From positions 4,193 through 68,192 of the forward strand of contig CAYMJA010000003.1 of NCBI GenBank assembly GCA_964391095.1: 64,000 nt of DNA, read 5' to 3'. The first letter of the stretch is position 1. The number at the start of each line of letters is the position of its first letter. Below the pieces are notes generated by a model. The model had not been told where the DNA came from. It saw nothing but the letters and a program-made list of their open reading frames with translations, and did not search any database. Of this stretch, positions 7,678 to 14,364 are shown piece by piece. A program made the translations under genes and the position numbers. The stretch comes from CAYMJA01 sp964391095 (GTDB lineage Bacteria; Patescibacteriota; Minisyncoccia; Minisyncoccales; GWA2-38-27).

Positions 7678-8126
7678 TACTTTTTTTCCTCAATTATGAT
7701 TACTCTTATTTCAGCTTCTAAATTGTGTTCAAATTTAACCTTTATCGGAAACTCACCAAGTTCTTCAATAGGTTTCTCTAAGGTGATTTGACCTTTTTTA
7801 ATTTCGAATCCCATTTCTTTTAATTTCTCAGAAATTTTTTGTGAATTTACTTTTTCAAAGAACTGTTCCTTTTCGCCAATTTTAACCGGAATAATCACTT
7901 CTACCCCATCAATCTCTGAAACTATTTTCTGAACCTTTTTTAATTCTTCTTCGGCTTTCTTTTTTCTAATTTCTTTCTGGGCTTCTAACCACTTTAAAGA
8001 TTCCTTCGTTGCAAGCCGAACTAGTCCCTTAGGAATTAAAAAATTCCGTGCATAGCCATCTTTCACCTCCTTGATCTCATACTTTTCCCCTAAATTATCT
8101 ATATCTTGGAGAAGAATAACCTTCAT
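7677..8126 (-). CDS. rplI: 50S ribosomal protein L9
   Basis: 149 residues, standard length. The N-terminal rRNA-binding domain MKVILLQDIDNLGEKYEIKE with the signature VKDGYARNFLIPKGLVRLAT is followed by a long connecting helix (about 45-80) and the C-terminal domain. L9 is reported to be missing from several CPR lineages, so its presence is lineage information. No SD before the ATG; immediately followed by pyrG. Confidence 0.95.
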   Translation of the reverse strand: MKVILLQDIDNLGEKYEIKEVKDGYARNFLIPKGLVRLATKESLKWLEAQKEIRKKKAEEELKKVQKIVSEIDGVEVIIPVKIGEKEQFFEKVNSQKISEKLKEMGFEIKKGQITLEKPIEELGEFPIKVKFEHNLEAEIRVIIIEEKK

Positions 8127-8139
8127 AGTTTATTATATT

Positions 8140-9369
8140 CTATCTCATCTCTTTCAATATTTCAATGGCTTTATCTAATTGGGGGTCCCTTTCTTCGTTA
8201 TAATCCTCTTCTGTCATTTTTATTTCAATGTCCGGCTTTAGCCCTACATCAGTAATAAGATCACCATTAGGGGTTAACCACTTTGCTATTGTGATTTTTA
8301 AACTAGAACCACCTCGTAATTCTTCTAATTCTTGAACAGAGCCCTTTCCGAAAGAGGTTTCCCCAATTATTTTTATACCACGATTATCACGAAGGGCGCT
8401 AGCTAAAATCTCAGAAGCCGATGCCGACCCTTGATTGATTAGAATTACCATTGGATAATCTGAAAATTTAGCGTTACCCTTAGTCTCATAAACTTCCGGG
8501 TCTTTTTTAGAACCAAAATCCTCAACAACCACAACTTTCCCTTTTTCTAAGAACCAACCAGCGATATCTTGGGCTCTTACTAAATAACCGCCGGGATTAT
8601 TTCTTAAATCTAAAATTATTTTTTTAGCCGGGCTGTTTAAAATTTCAACTCCTACTTTTGTAAAATCAGAATTTAATTTCTCAGAAAACTGATAGATTTT
8701 TATATAAGCAATATCATCTTTCCCGCCTGCTTCGCCTGTCGAGGCGAGCAACTCCCACTTTAAAGAAGGAATTTTAATAATCACTCTTTTGATTTTAAAT
8801 TCTCTTGTATTTTCCCACTCATCTCGAAAAATGATTAAGGTTACTTCTGTTCCCTTAGGGCCTCGAATCATGCTTACTGCTTCTTCAATAGTAATATCGG
8901 TAGTCACAACATCGTCTATTTTTATAATCTTATCACCGGCCCGCAAACCAGCCTTCTGGGCCGGTGTGCCCTCCAAAGGAGCGATAACTTGAAGTTGTCC
9001 TTTTCTTATTCCAATTTCCATTCCAACCCCTTCAAATTTTCCACTTACATCTTCCAAAAATTTTTTAGTGTCCCCTGGGCTAAAAAATACAGTATAAGGG
9101 TCTTTTAAAGATTTTACCATTCCGGCAATTGCTCCATAAACCATTTCTTGAATATCAATATCTTCAGGGTTAACAAATTCTTCTTGAAGTTTTTTCCAGG
9201 CCTCCCAAAAAAGAGAAAAATTAACCTCTTCAGGGGGACAAACATCGCAAACCACCGAGGTCTCTCCAATCCAAAAACCAACCCCGAAAATAATTAAGAA
9301 GCCGATAACTAAGAAAAATTTATTTTTAGCAGATAACATATTATATAAGGCCCTTAGACCATTTATCAT
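8140..9369 (-). CDS. C-terminal processing peptidase (S41 family)
   Basis: 409 residues. One N-terminal membrane anchor (about 13-33), then a cap region, a PDZ domain (about 110-190, with GLRAGDKIIKIDDV) and the protease core. The Ser/Lys catalytic dyad is in NQGSASASEILASALRD (first conserved Ser after GSAS) and GKGSVQ (Lys). The anchored enzyme would act outside the membrane, trimming envelope proteins from the C-terminus. An in-frame palindromic insertion at 8728-8750 encodes part of LLASTGEAGGKDD between PDZ and core. No SD. An integron-like array begins about 150 bp upstream. Confidence 0.92.
   Translation of the reverse strand: MINGLRALYNMLSAKNKFFLVIGFLIIFGVGFWIGETSVVCDVCPPEEVNFSLFWEAWKKLQEEFVNPEDIDIQEMVYGAIAGMVKSLKDPYTVFFSPGDTKKFLEDVSGKFEGVGMEIGIRKGQLQVIAPLEGTPAQKAGLRAGDKIIKIDDVVTTDITIEEAVSMIRGPKGTEVTLIIFRDEWENTREFKIKRVIIKIPSLKWELLASTGEAGGKDDIAYIKIYQFSEKLNSDFTKVGVEILNSPAKKIILDLRNNPGGYLVRAQDIAGWFLEKGKVVVVEDFGSKKDPEVYETKGNAKFSDYPMVILINQGSASASEILASALRDNRGIKIIGETSFGKGSVQELEELRGGSSLKITIAKWLTPNGDLITDVGLKPDIEIKMTEEDYNEERDPQLDKAIEILKEMR
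8728..8750. repeat. in-frame palindromic element inside the S41 protease gene
   Basis: TGCTTCGCCT (8728-8737) and AGGCGAGCA (8742-8750) are inverted repeats with one unpaired base, flanked by Gly/Cys-rich GC-rich sequence unlike the surrounding AT-rich gene. It adds residues without breaking the frame. Confidence 0.55.
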
Positions 9370-9409
9370 TTATATCAAATATTAATTAACAAATCAATAT
9401 AAAGACAGT

Positions 9410-9425
9410 GCCGGCTTTAGCCGGC
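9410..9425. repeat. perfect intergenic hairpin between protease gene and integron-like array
   Basis: GCCGGC (9410-9415), TTTA loop, GCCGGC (9420-9425). No adjacent T-run. The stretch 9426-9514 up to the first attC-like site holds a GTTAGAAC word near 9459 but no gene. Confidence 0.45.
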
Positions 9426-9514
9426 GATAGTTGTTTATTGTGTCTTCTAGAAAAAGTTAGAACCTATTACCAATAAAATCCCGACGTTGTTTCCTTAGTT
9501 TTGAAAAATTATTG

Positions 9515-9597
9515 CGTATAAGATTTGGGATAAAAGAAGTTGATGCGTAGCATCAATTTGGACGAAACGAAGTGGAGTCTTTTATCCTCTGTTATCG
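9515..9597 (-). mobile_element. attC-like site of cassette 3
   Basis: Right outer box GTTATCG (9591-9597); inner stem GGATAAAAGA (9528-9537) with TCTTTTATCC (9578-9587); central hairpin TTGATGC-gta-GCATCAA. The left box reads GTATAAG instead of GTATAAC, i.e. CTT replaces GTT on the cassette-sense strand, so this last site may be decayed. Gene 9681-10265 ends 84 bp away. Confidence 0.6.
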
Positions 9598-9601
9598 GAG
9601 T

Positions 9602-9636
9602 CTCGGCGAAGCCGAGACCGAGCCACGAAGTGGCGA
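9602..9636. repeat. pair of tandem hairpins downstream of cassette 3 gene
   Basis: TCTCGGC-gaa-GCCGAGA is immediately followed by GCCAC-gaa-GTGGC. Neither is followed by a T-run. They resemble the short GAA-loop palindromes inserted elsewhere in this contig. Confidence 0.45.
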
Positions 9637-9680
9637 AGAGTTGCGGAGCTTTTATCCTTCTTAATTTATTTTTACTTTTA

Positions 9681-10265
9681 TTATGGTGGTGGAATACCAT
9701 AGCCTAATATTTTCCCTTCTACGGCATCTATGACTATAATATCATAATAACTACCACCTTCATAAGTCCCCGCTACTTTCCACACGACCCAGCATGGATT
9801 TTTTGGCGTTGATTTTATTGGGAAAATACTTGATTCTGGAGATATAAAATACAAGGTAGCAGATCCTCCACCTGCTATAGACTCTGCCTGTTCTTTGGGA
9901 ATTACCGAAGGTAGATGTTCAGGTAAGTCATCTCGCCAATTAATAATTTTCTTTTTAAGTTCCTTTGTATCCTTATCAAATTGATAGTTTATGTAATCTC
10001 CCTCGACAATTGCATCATCTATCATTCGCTGATGCCAATAAACTATTGTGTTGCTGATCTCTTGTCTTTTGAACTTTTTATCGCTTTCCTCCAATTTTTT
10101 GAGCAGCTCATCCTCGCTTGTAATAACCCAATCCTTCTCTTCTTCCTCTTTTTCTTCAGTTATAGGTTCTATTATAGAACCCTTTTTGGTAGTAATAAAC
10201 CAAACGCTTGCTAAAACAACGATAATTACTAAACCAATTAACCCAATTTTAATTTTCTTTTCCAT
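9681..10265 (-). CDS. membrane-anchored protein with PepSY-like C-terminus (cassette 3)
   Basis: 194 residues. N-terminal anchor helix (about 7-25, GLIGLVIIVVLASVWFI), an acidic linker (EEKEEEEKD), a helical middle segment, and a C-terminal part (about 110-190). That part contains IPKEQAESIAGG, 'CWVVWKVAG' and YDIIVIDAVEGKILGYG, which follows the helix-strand-strand order of PepSY domains ('V.dA.tG.il'). Function unknown; PepSY proteins often bind or inhibit peptidases in the envelope. It is the third cassette of the integron-like array. Confidence 0.6.
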   Translation of the reverse strand: MEKKIKIGLIGLVIIVVLASVWFITTKKGSIIEPITEEKEEEEKDWVITSEDELLKKLEESDKKFKRQEISNTIVYWHQRMIDDAIVEGDYINYQFDKDTKELKKKIINWRDDLPEHLPSVIPKEQAESIAGGGSATLYFISPESSIFPIKSTPKNPCWVVWKVAGTYEGGSYYDIIVIDAVEGKILGYGIPPP

Positions 10266-10329
10266 TGTAATAACTTATTTTAACAAGTTGATAAATGTTT
10301 GCAAAAATCCGTTAAAGCCCCGCAATTTC

Positions 10330-10458
10330 CGATAACGTTTAAGAGTATGCGAAGTTTTTGCGTAATGAAATGGAGCAAAAATTTGGGTGAAAGAATTTTT
10401 TATTCCTTATCAATATTATAGATGAAAAATTCTTGAACCGCATACTCTTTGTTATATG
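10330..10458 (-). mobile_element. attC-like site of cassette 2
   Basis: Outer boxes CGATAAC (10330-10336) and GTTATATG (10451-10458). Perfect 11-bp stem AAGAGTATGCG (10341-10351) with CGCATACTCTT (10439-10449). Inner arms GGTGAAAGAATTTTT and AAAAATTCTTGAACC pair with two mismatches. The same GGTGAAAGAA / TTCTTGAACC words occur in the site at 11593. Confidence 0.75.
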
Positions 10459-10465
10459 ATGTAAA

Positions 10466-11569
10466 TTATTTTTTGCCCCGTTTAAATAAAAGAAAGAAAA
10501 AAACTTTTATTCTATATTTATAGCCAACATATTTTTTTAACATTTTAACGTCTTTTTTTAATGAAACAAATTTGGTTTTTAGTTTGTTGGCATATGTTTC
10601 TAAATCTTTAATATAAATTGAAAGCTGGTTATTTCTTTGGTCTGTATAGTGAGATAGGCCTTTTAAAAAATTTTGGATATTTATTTGTTTCTCTTTATAT
10701 TCTATTGGCAGTGAATCTATGTCATCCATATATCCTGGTTGGAAAAATGTCATCATTCTTTTACCATCTTCTCCGGTAATTTTTTTGTTAGTATTTTTTG
10801 TTAAGAAGTCTAAAAATTTTTTAAATTGGATCAGGGATTTTTCGTATTTTGACAATAGTTTCGTGAATGTTTTCAATTCACCTGATAAAAGTTTTTTTCT
10901 TTCTCTATTCTTTTCTAGTATTGAATTTATCTTATTGCGAGCAAAATTAAACTGATTGTCGTTTAAATATCCATAGGTTGTAGTCTGCGTTCTGGTTGTG
11001 GTACTCATAACACCATGCTCTACATTAGTTTTTGTAATTTTGCGCCCGTTTTGGAAAATATTTTGAAATCCTTGCATTATGGCGGTAAGGTCTGTATAAA
11101 ATTCATTTTCCTTTTTAGAATGACTCAATGAGTACAGTAAAACGTGCGAAAGTTCATGTGCCATTATCATGGCGAACACAACAGGATGTTCGGTGCAATT
11201 ATCACTCATTTTGACATTTATCGGATAACCGTTTAATGCTGATGAGCCATAAAATGGCAAACTACCCGGAATTGTCACTTGTGCAGTAATACCTTCACTG
11301 CCAGATCCATGCTGATGAACTTTCGCTAAGTGTGTGCTATGAAATTGATTGTCGTTATTTTGGGCCCTATAATCATTTGGTACATTCATGATATTAATAT
11401 CAATAGGCAAACCAAGTTGGCGAGCAATCAATTTCATTGCCTCTTTGGCCTTACCACCTCTAATTAATGAAAAAATATTTTCATCCAAAACGGGTTCTTT
11501 AACTCCAAAAAATTTATTAAGCTCGTTTATTGCATTTTCAATGTATTCGTTACTTATTTCGTTTTCCAT
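10466..11569 (-). CDS. HExxH zinc-metalloprotease-like protein (cassette 2)
   Basis: 367 residues, family not recognised. The HExxH motif reads MIMAHELSHVLLYSLSH (about residues 134-150), with an acidic candidate third ligand in NEFYTDLTAIMQGF about 20 residues on, a zincin arrangement with Glu/Asp as third ligand. Residues 200-300 are helical and charged; the C-terminus is very basic with a short hydrophobic run (YRIKVFFFLLFKRGKK). No signal peptide, so the active site may be cytoplasmic. Stop codon lies 7 bp from the attC-like site, and the ATG is about 25 bp from the cassette boundary, tight spacing typical of gene cassettes. Substrate unknown. Confidence 0.65.
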   Translation of the reverse strand: MENEISNEYIENAINELNKFFGVKEPVLDENIFSLIRGGKAKEAMKLIARQLGLPIDINIMNVPNDYRAQNNDNQFHSTHLAKVHQHGSGSEGITAQVTIPGSLPFYGSSALNGYPINVKMSDNCTEHPVVFAMIMAHELSHVLLYSLSHSKKENEFYTDLTAIMQGFQNIFQNGRKITKTNVEHGVMSTTTRTQTTTYGYLNDNQFNFARNKINSILEKNRERKKLLSGELKTFTKLLSKYEKSLIQFKKFLDFLTKNTNKKITGEDGKRMMTFFQPGYMDDIDSLPIEYKEKQINIQNFLKGLSHYTDQRNNQLSIYIKDLETYANKLKTKFVSLKKDVKMLKKYVGYKYRIKVFFFLLFKRGKK

Positions 11570-11592
11570 AGGGGCAAAAAATAATTTATTTC

Positions 11593-11735
11593 ATATAACG
11601 TTTGCGTGTATGAGAAGTCCCGCCAAATCCGCTTTTCAATTTATTAAATCTTGGTGGGATTTGGGTGAAAGAAAAAGTGACTCCGCTGTTTATTATAAAT
11701 CCACTTTTTCTTGAACCTCATACATGCTGTTATAC
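11593..11735 (-). mobile_element. attC-like site of cassette 1
   Basis: Outer boxes ATATAAC (11593-11599) and GTTATACG (11729-11736). Stems TGTATGAG (11607-11614) with CTCATACA (11717-11724), AAGAAAAAGTG with CACTTTTTCTT (perfect 11), and CCAAATCC with GGATTTGG. The cassette 1 stop codon lies inside the outer box, as often seen in integrons. Confidence 0.75.
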
Positions 11736-12488
11736 GCTGTTTTGCCCGTCCCCGATTTCAAAACTCATTAGGTCTTTTCCTACAATTAAATCACCCTTGT
11801 ATCCTGCCTGATTTGCTTTTTGTCTAATCTCATTTTCATCCGTTTCTCTATATAAATGAGAGAGAACTATTTTGGGCACTTGAGTCTCAACTGCTAACTT
11901 AACTATTTCTTCATCGGTTGGGTGGCCGGCATCAATAACAGCAAAGTCGACCCCAGATAGAAACGCGATTTCTTCTTTATGAAAATTTGAATCGCCGGTG
12001 AAAGCATATTTTTTTCCGTTAACCTCAAATTTCAAGCCACTGTTGTTTACTGGCGGAAGGTTGATAAATTCAAATTTTCGTTTACCAATTACAAAATTAT
12101 CATTTCTAATTTCATGAATATGCACATTGAAGAAATCGCGTTTTAATTCATCTGGACCGAATAAACTCATTAACCTCATGATTTGGACTTCCAATCCGAT
12201 TGGACCATAGATGTGTAAATCTTTAGACCTGGGGTCGACTTGCGACCAAGCCGATGCATGAAGCAGTGGAACTAAATCAATAATGTGATCAGGATGAAAA
12301 TGAGATAATATGATGTGCCGAATATCATCTTGTTTTACATCTAATTCTGCGAGTCGTTGAGTTGTACCGCGACCAATATCATAGACAAAAAGCAAATCTT
12401 TAAGCTCAACTAAAATACTTGATGATGTACGATGTTTTTGCAGTTGGCAGGTACCTGTTCCTAAAAGGGTGATTTTTTGTTGTTTCAT
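11730..12488 (-). CDS. MBL-fold metallo-hydrolase, RNase Z-like (cassette 1)
   Basis: 252 residues. The metal signature SHFHPDH (about 63-69) follows the opening LLGTGTCQLQKHRTSSS. The Asp ligand is in AFTGDSNFH and the last His in VLSHLYRE. The overall order resembles ElaC/RNase Z and related MBL hydrolases; a flexible RNase Z exosite is not obvious, so tRNA processing is not claimed. First cassette next to the attI-like site and therefore the one best placed for expression. The ATG at 12488 has no SD. A second, only distantly similar MBL protein is encoded at 3050-3748. Confidence 0.75.
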   Translation of the reverse strand: MKQQKITLLGTGTCQLQKHRTSSSILVELKDLLFVYDIGRGTTQRLAELDVKQDDIRHIILSHFHPDHIIDLVPLLHASAWSQVDPRSKDLHIYGPIGLEVQIMRLMSLFGPDELKRDFFNVHIHEIRNDNFVIGKRKFEFINLPPVNNSGLKFEVNGKKYAFTGDSNFHKEEIAFLSGVDFAVIDAGHPTDEEIVKLAVETQVPKIVLSHLYRETDENEIRQKANQAGYKGDLIVGKDLMSFEIGDGQNSV

Positions 12489-12523
12489 GGATTAAGTTTG
12501 ATTATAGCAATAGGGCAAAATGG

Positions 12524-12600
12524 CGTATAACTCGTTTCTATACGAATTGAATGTATAATATCGACCCTTTATTGTATATTATACGAACTTAATGTATAAT
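12524..12600 (-). mobile_element. attI-like region with recombinase-binding repeats
   Basis: CGTATA (12524-12529) and TATACG (12539-12544) form an inverted pair around the presumed crossover (CGAG^TTATACG on the minus strand). Two 21-bp direct repeats of form TATACGAA...TGTATAAT follow at 12539-12559 and 12580-12600 (19/21 identical, 41-bp period). Class 1 attI has the same plan: a simple site plus direct repeats DR1/DR2. It lies between the first cassette and the integrase gene. Confidence 0.6.
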
Positions 12601-12662
12601 TAATATAATTAAAATTACTAATAGTCATTTACTAACTTTAGTTTATCAATTTTTACAAAATC

Positions 12663-13478
12663 ATGCAACAAAAATACTTGGAACAAACAAGCCAAGAATT
12701 AAAATTAAGAAATTATAGTTTCAAAACCATAAAAGCTTATCTCGGTTGTTTAAGAGAATATTTTGATTTTAAAAAATTTAATTTAGAAAGAATAGACGAA
12801 GAAAAGATAAAGCAGTTTTTATTAGATAAACAAAGTAAAAATTATGCTCCGCAAACAATTAATCTTTATCTAAGCGCGATAAAGTTTTTCTACCGCGAAG
12901 TATTGAAAATTTCTCAAAAAATAAATCTTAAATTTGCCAAACGAACTAAAAAACTGCCGATTGTTTTATCAAGAGAAGAAATAAAACAAATAATTAACTC
13001 AATAAAAAATCTAAAGCATAAGTTAATTATCTCTTTGGCTTATGGCGCCGGACTTCGAATCAGCGAAGTTGTTAATTTAAAACTAAAGGATATTGACTTC
13101 AATGAGTTAACTATTCATCTGAAAAATGCAAAAGGTAAAAAAGACAGAATTACTATTTTTCCAGAGAAAATTAAAAACGACCTTCAAAATCTAATAACCG
13201 GTAAAAATTCAGGTAATTATGTTTTTGAAAGCGAACGAGGCGGAAAATTAACCGAACGGACAGCTCAAAAAGTTTTCGAAAATGCGCTCAGGGAAACCGG
13301 CATCAAAAAAGACGCTACTTTTCATTCATTACGCCATAGTTTTGCAACCCATCTTTTAGAAAATGGCGTTGATGTTAGATATGTGCAGGAACTTTTGGGT
13401 CATCGGAATATTAGAACAACCCAACTTTATACCCAAGTAACAAATCCAAAACTTAAAAACATTAAAAGTCCATTATAG
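12663..13478 (+). CDS. tyrosine recombinase of the integron-like module
   Basis: 271 residues. Core-binding domain about 1-85, catalytic domain about 100-265. Catalytic set: R132 (GAGLRISEV), K157 (NAKGKKDR), H221 and R224 (FHSLRHSFATHL), H247 (LLGHRN), Y256 (TQLYTQ). The ATHLLENGVDVRYVQELLGH block is very close to IntI and XerA-type enzymes. The 15-35 residue insertion (IntI 'patch') between K157 and H221 that defines canonical integron integrases is absent. Orientation away from the cassettes and the adjacent attI-like repeats suggest it moves them. No SD is visible. It could instead be a Xer-like enzyme unrelated to the array. Confidence 0.85.
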   Translation: MQQKYLEQTSQELKLRNYSFKTIKAYLGCLREYFDFKKFNLERIDEEKIKQFLLDKQSKNYAPQTINLYLSAIKFFYREVLKISQKINLKFAKRTKKLPIVLSREEIKQIINSIKNLKHKLIISLAYGAGLRISEVVNLKLKDIDFNELTIHLKNAKGKKDRITIFPEKIKNDLQNLITGKNSGNYVFESERGGKLTERTAQKVFENALRETGIKKDATFHSLRHSFATHLLENGVDVRYVQELLGHRNIRTTQLYTQVTNPKLKNIKSPL

Positions 13479-13520
13479 AACAGAGTAAAAATTCAGAGTT
13501 TCTGCCCAAAAATTTTTTGT

Positions 13521-13591
13521 GAGATTTTTTTCGGCGAGCGAGCAAAAATTGGAGGAATTTAAGGCGAGGGCGAGGCGGAAAACTCCTCAAA
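13521..13591. repeat. imperfect inverted repeat between integrase gene and tRNA-Ala
   Basis: AATTGGAGGAATTT (about 13547) and AAACTCCTCAAATT (about 13579) match as inverted arms in 12 of 14 positions, enclosing a GGCGAGG-rich loop. Followed by TTCGTTATG, which resembles the outer box of the attC-like sites. Possibly a decayed site; equally an ordinary hairpin. Confidence 0.3.
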
Positions 13592-13598
13592 TTCGTTA

Positions 13599-13674
13599 TG
13601 GTGGACCCAGCGAGATTTGAACTCGCGACCTCCTCGATGCCATCGAGGCGCGCTACCAATTGCGCCATGGGCCC
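13599..13674 (-). tRNA. tRNA-Ala(GGC)
   Basis: 76 nt including an encoded CCA. Acceptor stem GGGCCCA/UGGGUCC has the G3-U70 pair that identifies alanine tRNAs. Anticodon stem CCUCG/CGAGG with loop AUGGCAU gives anticodon GGC; T-loop UUCAAAU. Confidence 0.95.
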
Positions 13675-13826
13675 AAAATGTCTATCTGTAAACATATTAT
13701 CTTATTTTAAAAAATTTTTCAATAAAAACTTTAAATTCAGTCATATAATAAAACAAAAGTATGGTAATATAAAATAGCAACTTTTTTGATGCTCTTTTAA
13801 AAATCTTAAAACAAGGAGGGATAATC

Positions 13827-14213
13827 ATGAAAACCTCACCCAAAATCTCAGGAAGGGATATAAATTGGCCTATAACGATTAAAATTTTATTAGCCGCTCA
13901 TAGTTCTTGGAACTATGCCTACCAAGCGCGGAAATATATAAAGAAATTATATAAATTTTGCCACAATGAGAGAGACAAAAAACTCGTCCAAATGGTCAAA
14001 GATTTTGTTGTTAAGATGGAAACAGCAGGAAAAGGAGACAACAAACCTTCTGACATTATTATTAAGCTATTCAAAAAGCAGGTCGCTAAATATCTTAATT
14101 GGAATCAGACGGATTTTAATGAAATTGAAAAATTAAAAGATTGGTGGCAAGAAAACTCCAATAAGGGTCTCAAATATATTTTCTTTACCACCTCCAAGCG
14201 CTCATCTTCCTGA
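13827..14213 (+). CDS. 128-aa protein of unknown function
   Basis: No family recognised. Predicted soluble and mostly helical, basic, with aromatic clusters (NWPITIKILLAAHSSWNYAYQARKY) and KDWWQENSNKG near the end. The start is well supported by AGGAGGG 7 nt upstream of the ATG, and a strong terminator follows, so it is an independent transcription unit between two tRNA genes on the other strand. Position between tRNAs next to an integron-like module is compatible with acquisition but not proof. Confidence 0.55.
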   Translation: MKTSPKISGRDINWPITIKILLAAHSSWNYAYQARKYIKKLYKFCHNERDKKLVQMVKDFVVKMETAGKGDNKPSDIIIKLFKKQVAKYLNWNQTDFNEIEKLKDWWQENSNKGLKYIFFTTSKRSSS

Positions 14214-14223
14214 TAATCAAAAA

Positions 14224-14262
14224 GCTAGCCATTAAAATTATTCTAATGGCTAGCATTTTTAA
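14224..14262 (+). terminator. intrinsic terminator
   Basis: Perfect 11-bp stem GCTAGCCATTA (14224-14234) / TAATGGCTAGC (14244-14254), then ATTTTTAATT. Confidence 0.88.
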
Positions 14263-14286
14263 TTCAAGAATATAATATCAAAAAAG

Positions 14287-14358
14287 TGCCCCCATCCCGA
14301 CTCGAACGGGAACTAATAGCTTAAAAGGCTACTACTCTGCCAATTGAGTTATGGGGGC
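14287..14358 (-). tRNA. tRNA-Lys(UUU)
   Basis: 72 nt, CCA not encoded. Acceptor GCCCCCA/UGGGGGC, discriminator A, anticodon stem GUAGC/GCUAU with loop CUUUUAA (anticodon UUU), T-arm UCCCG-UUCGAGU-CGGGA. Confidence 0.93.
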
Positions 14359-14364
14359 ATTCAA

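Larger units (their letters stand above)
9515..12600 (-). mobile_element. integron-like cassette array (three cassettes plus attI-like region)
   Basis: Three minus-strand genes (11730-12488, 10466-11569, 9681-10265) are each followed by a long imperfect palindrome bounded by RYYYAAC-like and GTTRRRY-like boxes. They lead away from an attI-like region and a divergently oriented tyrosine recombinase (12663-13478), the canonical integron layout. Assuming cleavage at G^TT, the cassettes begin TTATACG, TTATATG and TTATCGG on the sense strand; the outer boxes of their own attC-like sites are CGTATAAC, CATATAAC and CCGATAAC, exact complements in each case. That pairing is what excision and reinsertion of circular cassettes would leave. 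The recombinase lacks the usual IntI-specific insertion, so function is inferred from layout. Confidence 0.75.

Noticed and set aside
9509..9700. 63-codon minus-strand frame after cassette 3
   Set aside because: It is made of the palindromes of the attC-like site and overlaps the stop of the cassette gene; no SD or protein-like composition.
12539..12600. loxP-like half-sites (TATACGAA)
   Set aside because: The match to lox is limited to one half-site and the spacing is wrong; attI-type direct repeats explain it better.
13462..13695. Minus-strand reading frame with MAQLVARLDGIEEVASSNLAG
   Set aside because: This is the conceptual translation of tRNA-Ala(GGC), a well-known false gene.
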